NCBI GenBank assembly: GCA_024734555.1
Contig: JANPWX010000026.1
Coordinates: forward strand, 4,961,741 to 5,025,740
Direction of reading: 5' to 3'
Source of the DNA: Trochalopteron elliotii
Taxonomy: Eukaryota > Chordata > Aves > Passeriformes > Leiothrichidae
DNA: 64,000 nucleotides
Position numbers and translations under genes: made by a program. The notes under the pieces are model-generated. The model saw only the letters and a list, made by a program, of their open reading frames with translations, was not told the origin of the DNA and searched no databases. Below are positions 1-10,980 of this stretch, piece after piece; position 1 is the first letter of the stretch; each line of letters opens with the position of its first letter.

Positions 1-1335
1 AACAACCTACTGACTGGCTTATTTTTCCCCTATAAGAACCTCTGTGCACTACTGCCATTGCTGTTCAGAGAATTTCAAAAAGAGATAATAAAGAATCCTG
101 ACAACCTCTTGGACATCTCTTCTTTCCTCGCCCCATCCCACATCTCTTTTTGCCTTTCCCTGTCTAAAAAAAGTGTTCTCTTTCCTGTGGCTGTATTTTA
201 CATTCTGCTTTTGTTTTCTTATCTGCCCCCTATTCTTTGTCCCCCTCCCCTACAAGAGCTTGGGGGCCTTCCTCCCTCCCTCACTGTGAATACCATTACC
301 CTAGGGACATCAGGAAATTTTTCAGATGTAAACAAAAGCATAAATCCCTTTGCTTGTCTTTTCCTACTTTATTCTCTTCTCTATTTCCCTTCCCCCTACT
401 TCATAAGTACTTTTGTATGTTTAGCCACCTGCAGAGATTGAGGGTGGAAGACATGAAATCAGAAGCAAACAAAACCTCTGCTTGCTTCAGCTTAGTCATT
501 AATAGCACCATTAGCTTATTGAACTCCAGGATATATCATGTCACAGTTCATGATTCAGGGTCTCTCAATTGCTCTTGCATTGTTTATATCCTGAGTCAGA
601 GTCTTTCAGATAATTTAGGCTTAATCACTCTTCTGCAACAACAGTCTTACGGGTGCCATTTAATCAAATCTATCAGTTGTGCTCTGAGACATCTTGAGGT
701 TTCAGAGGAATCACCAGACACTGCCTTAGCATTTATTTACTCACAAGAGTCAAAATGTTCTTTGTGCTTCAGCTTAGTGAAAATGCTAAATGACAAGGAA
801 GCTGAGTGAACCGAGGTATCTGTATCTGTTATGTCAGTGTGGGAACAGGGAGCTTGACCAGAGAGCAGAAATATGGGAATGAAGAAAGACCCCTGACCTC
901 CAACAGCAGCCGTGAACCAACCACTCTGAGTTAGTGCACACATTTTGTTTGGCTTTCTTCTGTGAGCGGACTGATCCAGACAGAAAACCAAGTACTTATT
1001 AAAACTGTAAACAACAGAAAAAAAGATCCTTATTCCAATGAGTTGCTACAGCATCTGTCATCTGAATGCTTCTGAGAAGTGTTTTACAACATGGATGTAT
1101 TTATTCTTATGCTCCCCCTTGCTCTTCAATTGAAAATCTCAACAGCCTGAACCTGAGTTCATGCATGATCCACAAGTCTACCTATTGCCACTTCAGTATT
1201 GCAAAGTTATCAAAGCAAAATACTGAGGAAATGGCCTAAGACCCCTTGCTACAGGGAAGAGCTGTGCCCTTAATATCAGCTTTGTTTTCAAAGAATTAAG
1301 AACACAAGGGGAGGCTCCAATCATTCAGTACAAAT

Positions 1336-1417
1336 AGGGTTTTTGAGGTTTTTTGCATTGATTTTTTTGTTTGTTTGTTTTTTGTTTAGGTTTGTTGTTG
1401 TTGTTTTGGTTTTTTTA
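1336..1417. repeat. T-rich low-complexity tract (GTTT/TTG type)
   Basis: Runs of T are interrupted by G, including several consecutive GTTT units and a short GTT triplet run. This is simple low-complexity DNA. On the minus strand it could be the decayed A-rich tail of an old insertion, but no element body can be recognised next to it. Confidence 0.7.
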
Positions 1418-1523
1418 ACATGCAGTCTTACTGTTTTGTTGTAGGAAACATTACATTTAAGGACAAGCTGGCAAGGAAACCAGGCTCTAATGTGTTTTCT
1501 GCCAATTTAGATACACAGTCAGC

Positions 1524-1559
1524 ATGGATATACATGTATCCATGGATCTATATGTATCC
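1524..1559. repeat. Tandem duplication of an 18-bp unit
   Basis: Two adjacent 18-bp copies, 1524-1541 (ATGGATATACATGTATCC) and 1542-1559 (ATGGATCTATATGTATCC), differ at three positions. Each copy is itself nearly palindromic (GGATA...TATCC). In one plus frame the unit reads as two copies of WIYMYP, but the frame is short and I regard that as incidental. Confidence 0.8.
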
Positions 1560-3072
1560 TCTACAGCCCAAAAGGCTAAAACTCGAGAAAAATTTTATCT
1601 TCCATTGTTATTTATGAGAATGGTACTTAAGCATTTTTTACTGCTTTGGATTGGATGGACTATCACATATAACCTGTCTCCTGGAAAAATCAGGAAGTTT
1701 ATTTAATTTAGGTGAGAATTCATAATTTTCCAAATTTAATTAATATCATTCAAACACTTTTTAAAAAATTGCTCAAATCCAATTCCTCCACAGTCTCACC
1801 CAACTGACAACTTTTAGAGAAGTACTATAAGGCAAACAACATCCTTTTTCATACTCTTTACAAATTATGGCAGGATGAAAAGCTTGTTCCCAAGAAAGAA
1901 ATTTCTCAAGCTTTGTAGAACAAAATGTTCTACTTCTAAATCACATGAAACCTACAGACAGCTAAGCAATTTAATTCACTAGTATTTGCAAATTTCTCTA
2001 AAGCATAGAACACTATTAGTCTTTGGATTATGGATAGGGAAACCAACACAAAAATAATTGAGCTTCCCAATGTTCTCGCAGCAAAACAAAGAACAGAATT
2101 AATACCTCAAAAGAAACAACTATATATCTGGAGCCTACAAACACCCTTTGCTAAAGGGTCTCCATGCTCCTGATTCATGGTTTTAGTAATCACATGAAAC
2201 AGTTTATACAGTGTGTTACCCTCTGAGAGATGACTCCCTTTTCACTTTTTGGAGAATCCTGTAGGTGACTGTTTCCTGCTCAATACTGTTGCCTGGTTCT
2301 TGGGAAATTCTCAACAGCTGTCTGCCCTGGGTCCTTCCCTATCAGCCTTTGAATTACAAGTACAACATTTATCTGATTTGCTTTGAAACCTTGTATAATA
2401 GGCATAATATCTGTATCATCCACTTCCTCCTTTAATCCTGCACTAAGCCTCAGGTCTGTTTATCAGCCACAGCATCCTGAGGTACCAGACTACATCCAGT
2501 GGTCTTTTCCACAGTCCAAAGATATGAATTGACAACTCCTCCAAATACAAAGAACTAAAAGCATGCTGATGGCACAACTCTGTTCTCCAATGTTTGTCAC
2601 TTTTCACCTAGGCCATATTTGCTTAGAGTCTGTTAGGCTGTAGCTGCTGTTCAAAAGCTGCAGCATTTTTTTCTATTCTCATACCTTGCCAATGCCAAGT
2701 CCCACCTTGCCAATGGACCTGATCAAGACAGTTGTTGTAGTGGTTTGAAAGCAAAACAAGTGAGAGGCTCCAAGTCAGAAAAACAATTTAATAGGAAGAA
2801 GAAAAAAAAGGGTAAAATAAAATAAATGCAATAATACAAAAGACCACTGACAGAGTCAGAATACAACCTGAGTGGGATGATGGAAGCAGTGATCCCATAG
2901 AAAGGTCTAGTAGCTCTGATCCTCTGGGAATCCAGTGGGTAAGGTCTCCTGTATTGTCCCAAATCCCAGATTATATCCAGGTGAGAATGCTTGGCTCCTC
3001 CCCCTGGGCGGAGCATCTCACAATGGGATAATGAGTCATACAGGGGGTCCTTGATGGCCCATTAAAGAGAGA

Positions 3073-3091
3073 TAACTCCCAGAGGGAGTTA
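3073..3091. repeat. Perfect inverted repeat inside the LTR
   Basis: TAACTCCC, a 3-base loop AGA, then GGGAGTTA. This could form a small stem-loop in the LTR transcript. It may be a conserved feature of this LTR family or a local accident; other copies of the family would tell. Confidence 0.75.
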
Positions 3092-3112
3092 CCTATGAGT
3101 CATGTAGCAGGT

Positions 3113-3141
3113 CATTAACAGAAGACCCATTAACAGAAGAC
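3113..3141. repeat. 15-bp tandem repeat inside the LTR
   Basis: CATTAACAGAAGAC occurs at 3113-3126 and again at 3128-3141. A degenerate third unit (CACCTTAACAAAAGA) follows. Short tandem repeats of this kind are common in the U3 region of LTRs, where this lies in minus orientation. Confidence 0.75.
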
Positions 3142-4198
3142 ACCTTAACAAAAGAGGGAGGGGGGAACCTGGGAAAACACTGCTTCAGCAATTGGTTTCA
3201 ACAGTTCATGAAGATGGTGGTGATAGAATACTTTGTGCATATCTTATACTACAACCCAGGACAGTTGTGTACAACAGTAGCCAGGAGAAATGAAACAGGT
3301 GAGAATGCTACCTTTAAGCAGAATTTCTTCAGGCTGAATCTCTGATCCTTTAAAAAGCAGAGGAAAGTGTTATGGAGGATGTCTGCTTCATGTACTCTTT
3401 AGATGCCTCTGTTCTGCTGCTGTGCACTAAAAGATGTTCTTGGTTTCACGTTCTTTGTGTCCTGAAATGAATGAAAGCAAGCCTGCAATGCTTTTTGTCA
3501 CCTCTAATCTAATTGGCCTTATCTTCACTTTCACTTGCACGTAGCTGACTATCACACACTAAGATGTTCCTAAAATGCACATCTCAATGTTTTTTCTGCC
3601 ATATTTCACTGGGTTTTTTTTTAAAAAAAAAACTACCTGTTTCTCTCTTCAGTAACAGAACTAAGAGAGCAGCACTTCCCAAACAGTAATATGAGTACAC
3701 AGTGGACCTCACAGATCTTCTCCAGAACAGGGTTTGCCACATTTGCTTTGACCATGTTTTGCTGTTTGAAAAGAACATGCTCACCATTATCTGAAGTGAT
3801 GGAATGAAGTGGTTTTGAAATAATTGGTCTGGGTGGGAAATAAAAAATGCCATTTAGGAACAGACAAGACACTACTTGTTTACACATCTGTTCAGAAACA
3901 ATTTTGCACTTGCTCATTCTCATCACCAACCTTGACCCATTGTTAGCAGTGCAGTTGAGCGTAAGTAATTCAGCTACCTGACCAGCATGTTATTCACCAT
4001 GAAAATGTTCATGACAGTGCCTGCCACCTTTGTTGGCCAACAGGTAACACCAGCAAGTAACCAGCATTCTCAATTTCTACCTTAACTGTGGTCGAAGTGG
4101 TGCCTTAAATTTCAGTTAATTTCATGGGGTTTCAAGCAATGCTAAAAGTCTCATAACCATGAGTTGTGTACATATCTATTTAGTGATGCTTTAGGGCA

Positions 4199-4224
4199 GA
4201 TATATACATATACATATACATATT
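4199..4224. repeat. (TATACA)n-like microsatellite
   Basis: About four imperfect units of an alternating TATACA pattern, followed by a T and C run. Confidence 0.7.
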
Positions 4225-6603
4225 ATTTTTCCCCCCCAAGACTCTAGATATTCTTGGAAACCTGTAATCTAGCTTTAGAAAATGTAATAGTTTGAAAAAT
4301 TAGGTTCATAGGTTCATTTGTCACAATGCCAGAAACAACTTGGCCCATTAAAATCATTCCCATGCACATCAAAGACACTGTCAAAGACTAGAATGACTTG
4401 AGCGAGATGTTGAAACATTGCAAATAAAGTGAGAGTATGAGAGAGCTATGCTCTGACTACCACTACAGAAATAAAACACCTCTTTCAGAAGGCAATGGCA
4501 CTAAGAGTAAAGAGGCTGTGGAGAGGGATAGCTGAGAAAATTTTATGAATAATAAGGATAGTAAAATAAGGAATAAGTTGCTTAAACTGTTCTCAAATGC
4601 CTACACTATCATGCTACTTCCATAGGCAAATGCTTTTCAAGAATACTGAGATAAAACTGAACGTGCTATGGATAAGAGAAAAAAAATCCAACCATCTCCA
4701 GCTTTTCCTGGGAAAAGTTCCAATGTAACCAACATCGGCTCCTTGCCAGTTTACTCTGCCTGCCTCATCACTCCTTATCCACTGCTCCACCAGTCTCCAG
4801 TATGTGTACCTTGTTTTGGTGTTCATACATCTTCAGTCTCAGGCCCAACCTGCAGGCCATGTCTCTCTGTGTCCTTCTGAAGCCCTGAAGGTACCTGCCC
4901 CCAGCAGTGCCTTAAAACTGGGATAGGACTATGAGGGGGGACAAAGAAAAAGTTGCAGTTGAATCTGAGGTCTCCTACCTTTGAGGCATGGAGGAAATAC
5001 ATTGCTGCTTCAACATGGTTTTTCTTCAGGCTGTGTGCCTTTGTGACCTCCTGGTAGCATTGCCTTTCTCTGAGAGTAGTCATGGATACTCAGTCCAACC
5101 TAAAATGGGACGGATAACCTTTTACTTTGTTCTGTTGCATCTCATGGCTTTAGTTGATGTTCCTCAGCAGGAAAAACTGATGGGCTAGGCAATCTCTTAA
5201 TATCCCATTCAGCCATATTTCCATTATTTTCTTCTCCTGTAATTTACTAACAATAAGCTAGATTCATAAAAATTAAAAACAAGACCAAATGGATGGAAAA
5301 AGCCCTAAAATAATTGTGTTGAGGAATTGAAAAGAGAAAAAGGAAGAAAATCTTTATTATAAAGAAACACAGTGGCCCAAACATTTAAACATGCCTGTTG
5401 AAAATTTTTCTGGAATCCTAAATTTTCTAAGTGCTGAGTACTTTCATCTGCCAGTAACTGTTACCTTGGTACTTGGAAGTCCTGTCATTGAATTAACTGC
5501 TCTGAGAAACAAGTCCTGTTTCTTCCTTCCAGTGCCTGAAGTGACTGATGCAGATGCAGGTGTCTAATTTTAGGCACACAGGCTTGAAAAATATAAGTGA
5601 TTAGTTTCAGGGTTAGTTCCAAGATAGATTTACTATAGCTAGACAAAAATTCACAATCCATCTGCTTTACATTTTAGTAGAAAAGTAGACAGGTAAGATA
5701 AAGCTGGTTTAGTGAACTACTGGAGAGCCTTCACCCTGCAAAACCACCAGACTCTAGAACATCTCCCAGGTAACAGATATCTTGGCTTAAATAACATAGT
5801 ACTACTCTGGTCTTTCAGAGTAATACGAGACACTTTTTATCATTTTAGTATCACACATCTACTCTCACATGTGTATTAGAGCCTGGGCAGAATTAGAAAG
5901 AGCTGTGACCACTGGATTCCCATTAAACAAAGCTGTAGCTCCAGCCCTGTCTTTGATTGCTTAACAGGAAGAGGAATGGTTGCCCTTGCTTTGGACTATA
6001 CACCAGATCTGTGCTACTAGAAAACTCTCCTAAAACTTTATTTCAGTCTTTTAGATTTAAGAGGTTCTTTTATGTTCTCTAGTTGTATCTGACACATGCA
6101 GACCTTCTCCCTTCTAGAAACAGGCTTCAAGTGCTTTGAGATGCAGATTAACTTGGCAAAGTTAAAAAGTGTGGTGCATCTTGCATACTGCTGTGCTATA
6201 TTAATAACCAATAACAATTTACAGCCCTTCAATAGGAAAAACTCTGACAGATCAAGTAACCCTGAAGCATTTGAGTGTGGAACCAACTGAACTTCTCCAT
6301 GACAGCAAGATTCCCTAGGGACTTGTCTGATTTATGAAAAAGTTACCTGTTAGAAATAGAAACCCACATTTTATTCAGATATAACTTTACTCGGTATTGC
6401 AGGGTGTCTGACTTGTGTGCTCAGGAAATGAAAGGTGAAGCCCTGGTGCATTTGCCTGTGCTCCACAGGAGAACATTTTGACTGAAGAATCTCCTTTTGT
6501 GGAGGTTCTGTTACTGACTCACTGATTCCAAAGTGCAAAGGGATGGGGTCAAATGCCCATTAGGCAAGCTTAGTAGTCTATTTTATGGTACTATTTTTTC
6601 AGG

Positions 6604-6618
6604 AAAAAAAAAAAAAAA
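6604..6618. repeat. A15 homopolymer
   Basis: Fifteen consecutive A residues. No element body is recognised upstream, so it is called only a homopolymer. Confidence 0.8.
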
Positions 6619-8035
6619 CCACAACAAGAGACATGAAGAGAAAGCAGCAATGACACAGGGAAGAAGCATGTTGAACTCTCTCAACTTTGAAGAGAACATT
6701 TTTTTAACCCTCTTGAGGGAATGCTTACTTTTTCCACCCCATTTAATAAAACTGATCACAGAGAACTAATTTCTGCTAGGTAAATAGCAACTGGTACATC
6801 AATTTCCTGCCAGCAGCTGCAGTTTCAACAGTTTCAGTCTTTCATTCAAATGTGTGAATGCTTTGCTTAAATTGCACATTTCTCATTTAGTGTACCTTGA
6901 AAATACATGCTGTCACTCATTCAATCTCTGAGAAGAATTTGGCTGTGCTGTGGCTTGCATAAAGCAGCACTAGAGAGAATCATCCAAGCGGGTAAGAGGA
7001 GACATTAGAACACGCACAGGTAGACTTTGGGAAAATAAAAAAGGCTTCTGCCTACAATTCTGCGTAGCAAATGAGCATCCAAGAGCAGAAGTTCTAAATC
7101 AGCTCACCAAATCCATCTGATTTCTCTCAAGGGTTAAAGGCCAACAACTCGTGTTAAAAATGAATTATCACACAGACTCAAGGATCTTGAAAAGATAAAA
7201 GGTGTCTCTTAAAAAAAGTCCAAGCTGAAAGTCTTAAATGTAGCAATGAATTAACACAAATCTTCAGGAAATTCTACCTTGCTGTTCAGTTCCTGTAAGT
7301 TCCTTTCTTTTTGTCCCCAACTGCTCCATTATATTGACAGGAAGAAACTAGGATGCCATTTACTTAACCTAGCTAATATTTCTCATTTGTAATTCCTGGA
7401 ATACCAGTTCTCCTCCCCTCCAGCCTGGGAGCCATGTGATTTTGTGTGCTCTTACCACTGGCTTCTCTGGGGATTCCAGACCTTCTCATGTACCATGCTG
7501 ACATTTTGCAATCAGTGCTTTTTTGGGCCCAAGAACAAGTTACAAGAGAGAATATCTCTTGGATAAAACTAGAGCTTTTCAAAAATTCCCAAATGAGGAT
7601 TTGCATAGGTTTGTTGCTTTTTCCCCCACTAGATAATTCCTGCTCATCGATATTTCATCTTTTTACAGTAGTAGTCAAATTGGAAAAATATGCAGATTAT
7701 GCCGCAAACCATTCTGTTTTCAAAACAGTTGCTCAAAATAAAATAAAATTTAAAATTTAATTTACATTTGAGTTAAAATAAGCCAGGTTTCTCTATAATA
7801 ACACTGTTTTAGGAAGGCATTTCAGACTTTCTCCCCAAAGTCACCATTCTTATTTTTGCTTTGAGACAAGACAGACTTTAAAGACACGAAACTTCTTACA
7901 AAATGAAAAATCCAGTTTCTGCACTTTCAGAATAAATCTAGTTATTAAAATATGTGGTCTTTTCCTGCCTTTTTCTTCTTTGATGTGTACTGTCTACATG
8001 CGTATCCACATTATGGCTGCAATGTGATGCAAATC

Positions 8036-8060
8036 CTGGAAGCCAGAGATTGGCTTCCAG
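8036..8060. repeat. Perfect 9-bp inverted repeat, 7-base loop
   Basis: CTGGAAGCC (8036-8044), loop AGAGATT, then GGCTTCCAG (8052-8060). The stem is too short for a microRNA precursor, and no longer pairing is evident on either side. Confidence 0.75.
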
Positions 8061-8864
8061 TATGGATAGCTTATCTATTGGCTCATTAAGCAGGGAGTTT
8101 GTGATCCTATGAAAGGGAGTAGCAGTTAAAAAGTGAGCATATAATTAGATACATCACCATGACAAAACCCTTCAGTACACATCCTTTTCCTTTTTTTCTT
8201 TCTAACATGCTAACTAACATCTAAGTGTTTTTCTAACATGTAGATTTATACTGTGTCTGATTTCAAGTAGTACCCCTGCATTTGCCTACCAGATGGCAGA
8301 GTTCCTGGGAAGAAAAAAGACTGAAGATCTGATAAACTGACCTCCCAGAAGCAGCATCACTTCATGTTTCAGCAAGAGCACTGCATGCAACAGAAGTGTG
8401 AGTAGAGCTCACATGCCAACTATGGGTGCACTCCTCAAGGATGTCATCAGTGATGTTTCAGTTCCAGCTGAGTAAGCAGGATACTCCTTCCCACCTACCT
8501 CACAATGTCTTTTCACACAACTGGTCATCCAGGGAGAAGCCCTCCATATTGGAGCAGATGGTTCCTTAATCAGTTGGTAACAAACTCAAAAATACAAGTC
8601 TTTCTAAAGCATCTTGCACTGCTAGTATGAACCAGACAACGAAAATCTCATGCTTCGAGCATGCAAAGCAGTCATGGATGGAGATGTGCAGCTCAGCAAA
8701 CAGCTAAATCAGTAGTTTTGCTTTGGACAAATTACATTTAGTAAGAAATCAGAATTATTTCTGGGTCTGATTTTGTCCTTACAAGAGATTTAAGAGAACA
8801 TGTGATTAGTGCCTTAATTAGATTCACTTTCCCTGCTAGTACCAATCCAGACAGAGGTTTTCAC

Positions 8865-8924
8865 AGGCCAACAGAAAAGGAAAATGTTTCTACAGATCCA
8901 AAGGTTCTTTCCACTAACAATATT
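8865..8924 (+). repeat. Diverged direct repeat, copy 1
   Basis: About 60 bp starting AGGCCAAC and containing TTCTACAGATCCAAAGG and TTCTTTCCACTAACAA. A second diverged copy lies at 9288-9349 in the same orientation, about 420 bp away. The match ends abruptly on both sides. It could be a local duplication or two copies of an unrecognised old dispersed repeat. Confidence 0.7.
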
Positions 8925-9287
8925 AATCCATGTTCACTATTAGTTCAGAAGCGTATGAGATGAGGGGAAATGGAAAGTTAAGCATTCAAAATTCTGTCAC
9001 TAGTAGGTAGAAATAATGTTTTAAAAATGTAGTTGAGGATGCTGGACAGAAATAGTTACCAAGTAGTTACTAAACTTCTACAGACATCTTATTTTTGCAA
9101 TTTAAATTAGTAATTCAGAATTACCATGGATTAGAAGTACCATTCTGTAAAGATCAGTTGCTTAGCCCCATTGCTTAGTCTTTTTAGTCATTTGTTAACT
9201 GCTGCTAACAGTTCACTAAACATCAAAAAATCCTAATGTATTCTAACATGTGAGTCAAGAAACACACAGGGAAATTAAAAACCCATG

Positions 9288-9349
9288 AGGCCAAACTAAA
9301 AAGGGAAAATATTTCTACAGATTCAAAGATTCTTTCCACTAACAACATT
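9288..9349 (+). repeat. Diverged direct repeat, copy 2
   Basis: Partner of 8865-8924. It shares AGGCCAA, GGAAAAT, TTTCTACAGAT, CAAAG and the 17-base block TTCTTTCCACTAACAA plus C/T variation, with roughly ten differences and small indels over 60 bp by eye. Confidence 0.7.
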
Positions 9350-10958
9350 CATATCACATTCAATACTATTGCTAAGACACACATTCTCTCTGTCCTCTCT
9401 ATGGAGTTTCATTTGTGCATGTCAATAGAAAGGACCTTAGGAAAAAGTAAAATGCCTTCTTCTTTCTTAATAAATGATGTTTGCTACTTCTGCAAAGGGA
9501 GATGGGTGCTGCAGTGCCCTGTTATTCTTGGACAGTGGCATTAAGCTCAGTAGAAGGAAATCCAGGAATGACTGCAACAATTGTGCTCATTAGAAGAAGA
9601 ACAGCTTCCATCACAAGAAATACATATTGGTAGTCAACTGGAAAAGCAGAAAGAAGATACTAATGCTTGCCAAACTCACACTGGCAGGCTTTTTCCCAGT
9701 GAGGCTATGTATTACTAGCAGGTGTTGCAGGACACAGCAAGGAATTTATCTTCAATAAAATTTGTTTTAACAACAACAATTTGATGTAAAGGTGCCCAAG
9801 CAACCCCAAGAATTAACTGAAAAATCAGATTCATCTTTTTAATGACCAAAATTAAAAACCCTGGAAAATTTAATTTTCTCATAATATTCTTCATTTGTAT
9901 GGAACAAAGAACTGCTGAATGTGTGTGAACAGGGGAAAGAGTTTTAATTTTCCCAAATTCCTAGCTAAGAAGTATTAACATCGTGTTACAAAAGCATGTA
10001 ATGATCTCTAAAAGACTGGACTGAACCACTCTGAATAAAAATAAAATGTGGGTATGTGTCTGACAACAAATTTTGGCAGCTGTCACAAACCTAGGTAAAG
10101 CCCTCATATTGCCTTCATCTCTAAATACATCTTGCTGCACGTAACATAACCAAATCATAAAGCAAAAAGTTATATTGTCCACAAAGCATTCTTTTCCTCT
10201 AAAATGACATGCCATCATTAGCATCCATGCTGCTAGCTCTGAATGATGTGTTACCTACTGTTCTAGCTACTGAGCAGAGAGAAAAATGGGAGAGAGAAAA
10301 GGTTTCCTATAGTTCTGAATTGATCCTATAGTCTGCCCTGGCACACAGAAGGCAAACCTTTTCAGACATGAAAATTGATTTAAGCCTTTCAGTCTTCAGT
10401 TTCAATCACAGCATCTGGAAGTCCCTTGGGCTGATTTAGAGGCTGAGGTGCTCATGTCTGCTGGAGATGGTTGCATTAGTAAGTGTCTCTTCGGAATTAA
10501 GAATGACTCCTTCCAGATCAAGCTGTATGTCTTGCCAGAGAATGCTATGGGCAGGAGCAAAGGACTGATTCAAAACCCAGGGCCCCTTAATAAAGTTACA
10601 AAATAAAACTAACTTAAATACATACCAGAAATCCAAGAGGAAAGAACTCATCTGCTCTGGGCACTTAAATAAATGATTCTCTCATACTACAACACTAAGT
10701 TGGAGAGTCAAACTAAACTGATTGCTACAGACCTTTAATTCTCAAACACAGCACTACTTAGGATAAAAGAAATGGAAAATTCAGAGTACATGTAAAAGTA
10801 AAGCCAGCCCATTTTCTTACAGTTCTTAGAATCATGGTGTTTTGATTTCTTTTTCCACCTACCTTTCTACTAAATCACTTAGTGGAAAAATACAATTTTC
10901 TATTTCTCATTCCTTTCTTTGTGACACACCCAGCCATGGCTTGCTGTCATTAGAAAAA

Positions 10959-10980
10959 AGTACCACTGGCCAGTGGTACT
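10959..10980. repeat. Perfect 22-bp palindrome
   Basis: The half-site AGTACCACTGG is followed directly by its exact reverse complement with no spacer. Perfect two-fold symmetry of this length is rare by chance. It could be a cruciform-forming site or a dimeric protein binding site; no known motif is recognised. Confidence 0.85.

Larger units (their letters stand above)
1..2730. other. Unique AT-rich sequence, no gene seen
   Basis: I see no gene here. The longest open frame (237-809, plus, 190 codons) starts in pyrimidine-rich, low-complexity DNA, has no recognisable domain, and has no clear splice or promoter context, so I treat it as chance. The stretch also holds a T-rich tract near 1.34-1.42 kb and an 18-bp tandem duplication near 1.52 kb, listed separately. 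Confidence 0.5.
2736..3263 (-). mobile_element. Solo LTR of an endogenous retrovirus, probably class III (ERVL-like), passerine type
   Basis: Seen: on the minus strand the 528-bp element begins TGTCCTGGGTTGTAG and ends CACTACA, so it has the TG...CA ends of a retroviral LTR. It is flanked by a perfect 5-bp direct repeat, GTTGT, at 2731-2735 and 3264-3268, the expected target-site duplication. No internal retroviral sequence adjoins it, so it is a solo LTR left by recombination between two LTRs. Inside are an ATTAAA polyadenylation-type hexamer on the minus strand (2787-2792), a perfect 8-bp-stem inverted repeat at 3073-3091, and a 15-bp-period tandem repeat at 3113-3141. Known: TGTCCTGG-start LTRs are common in passerine genomes, and 5-bp duplications fit class III elements. 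The 97-codon minus open frame at 2723-3016 overlaps the LTR and is not a gene. The exact family name is not assigned. Confidence 0.85.
3269..8030. other. Unique AT-rich sequence, no gene established
   Basis: All open frames are short and unrelated. A minus-strand open interval with plausible splice borders at 4979-5069 is discussed as a finding. Small simple repeats near 4.2 kb and 6.6 kb are listed separately. I see no recognisable transposable element or RNA gene. Confidence 0.5.

Noticed and set aside
237..809. 190-codon plus-strand open frame, the longest in the window
   Set aside because: The first third is pyrimidine-rich low complexity, no domain or signal is recognisable, and there is no promoter or splice context. 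One frame of this length is not surprising in 64 kb searched in six frames.
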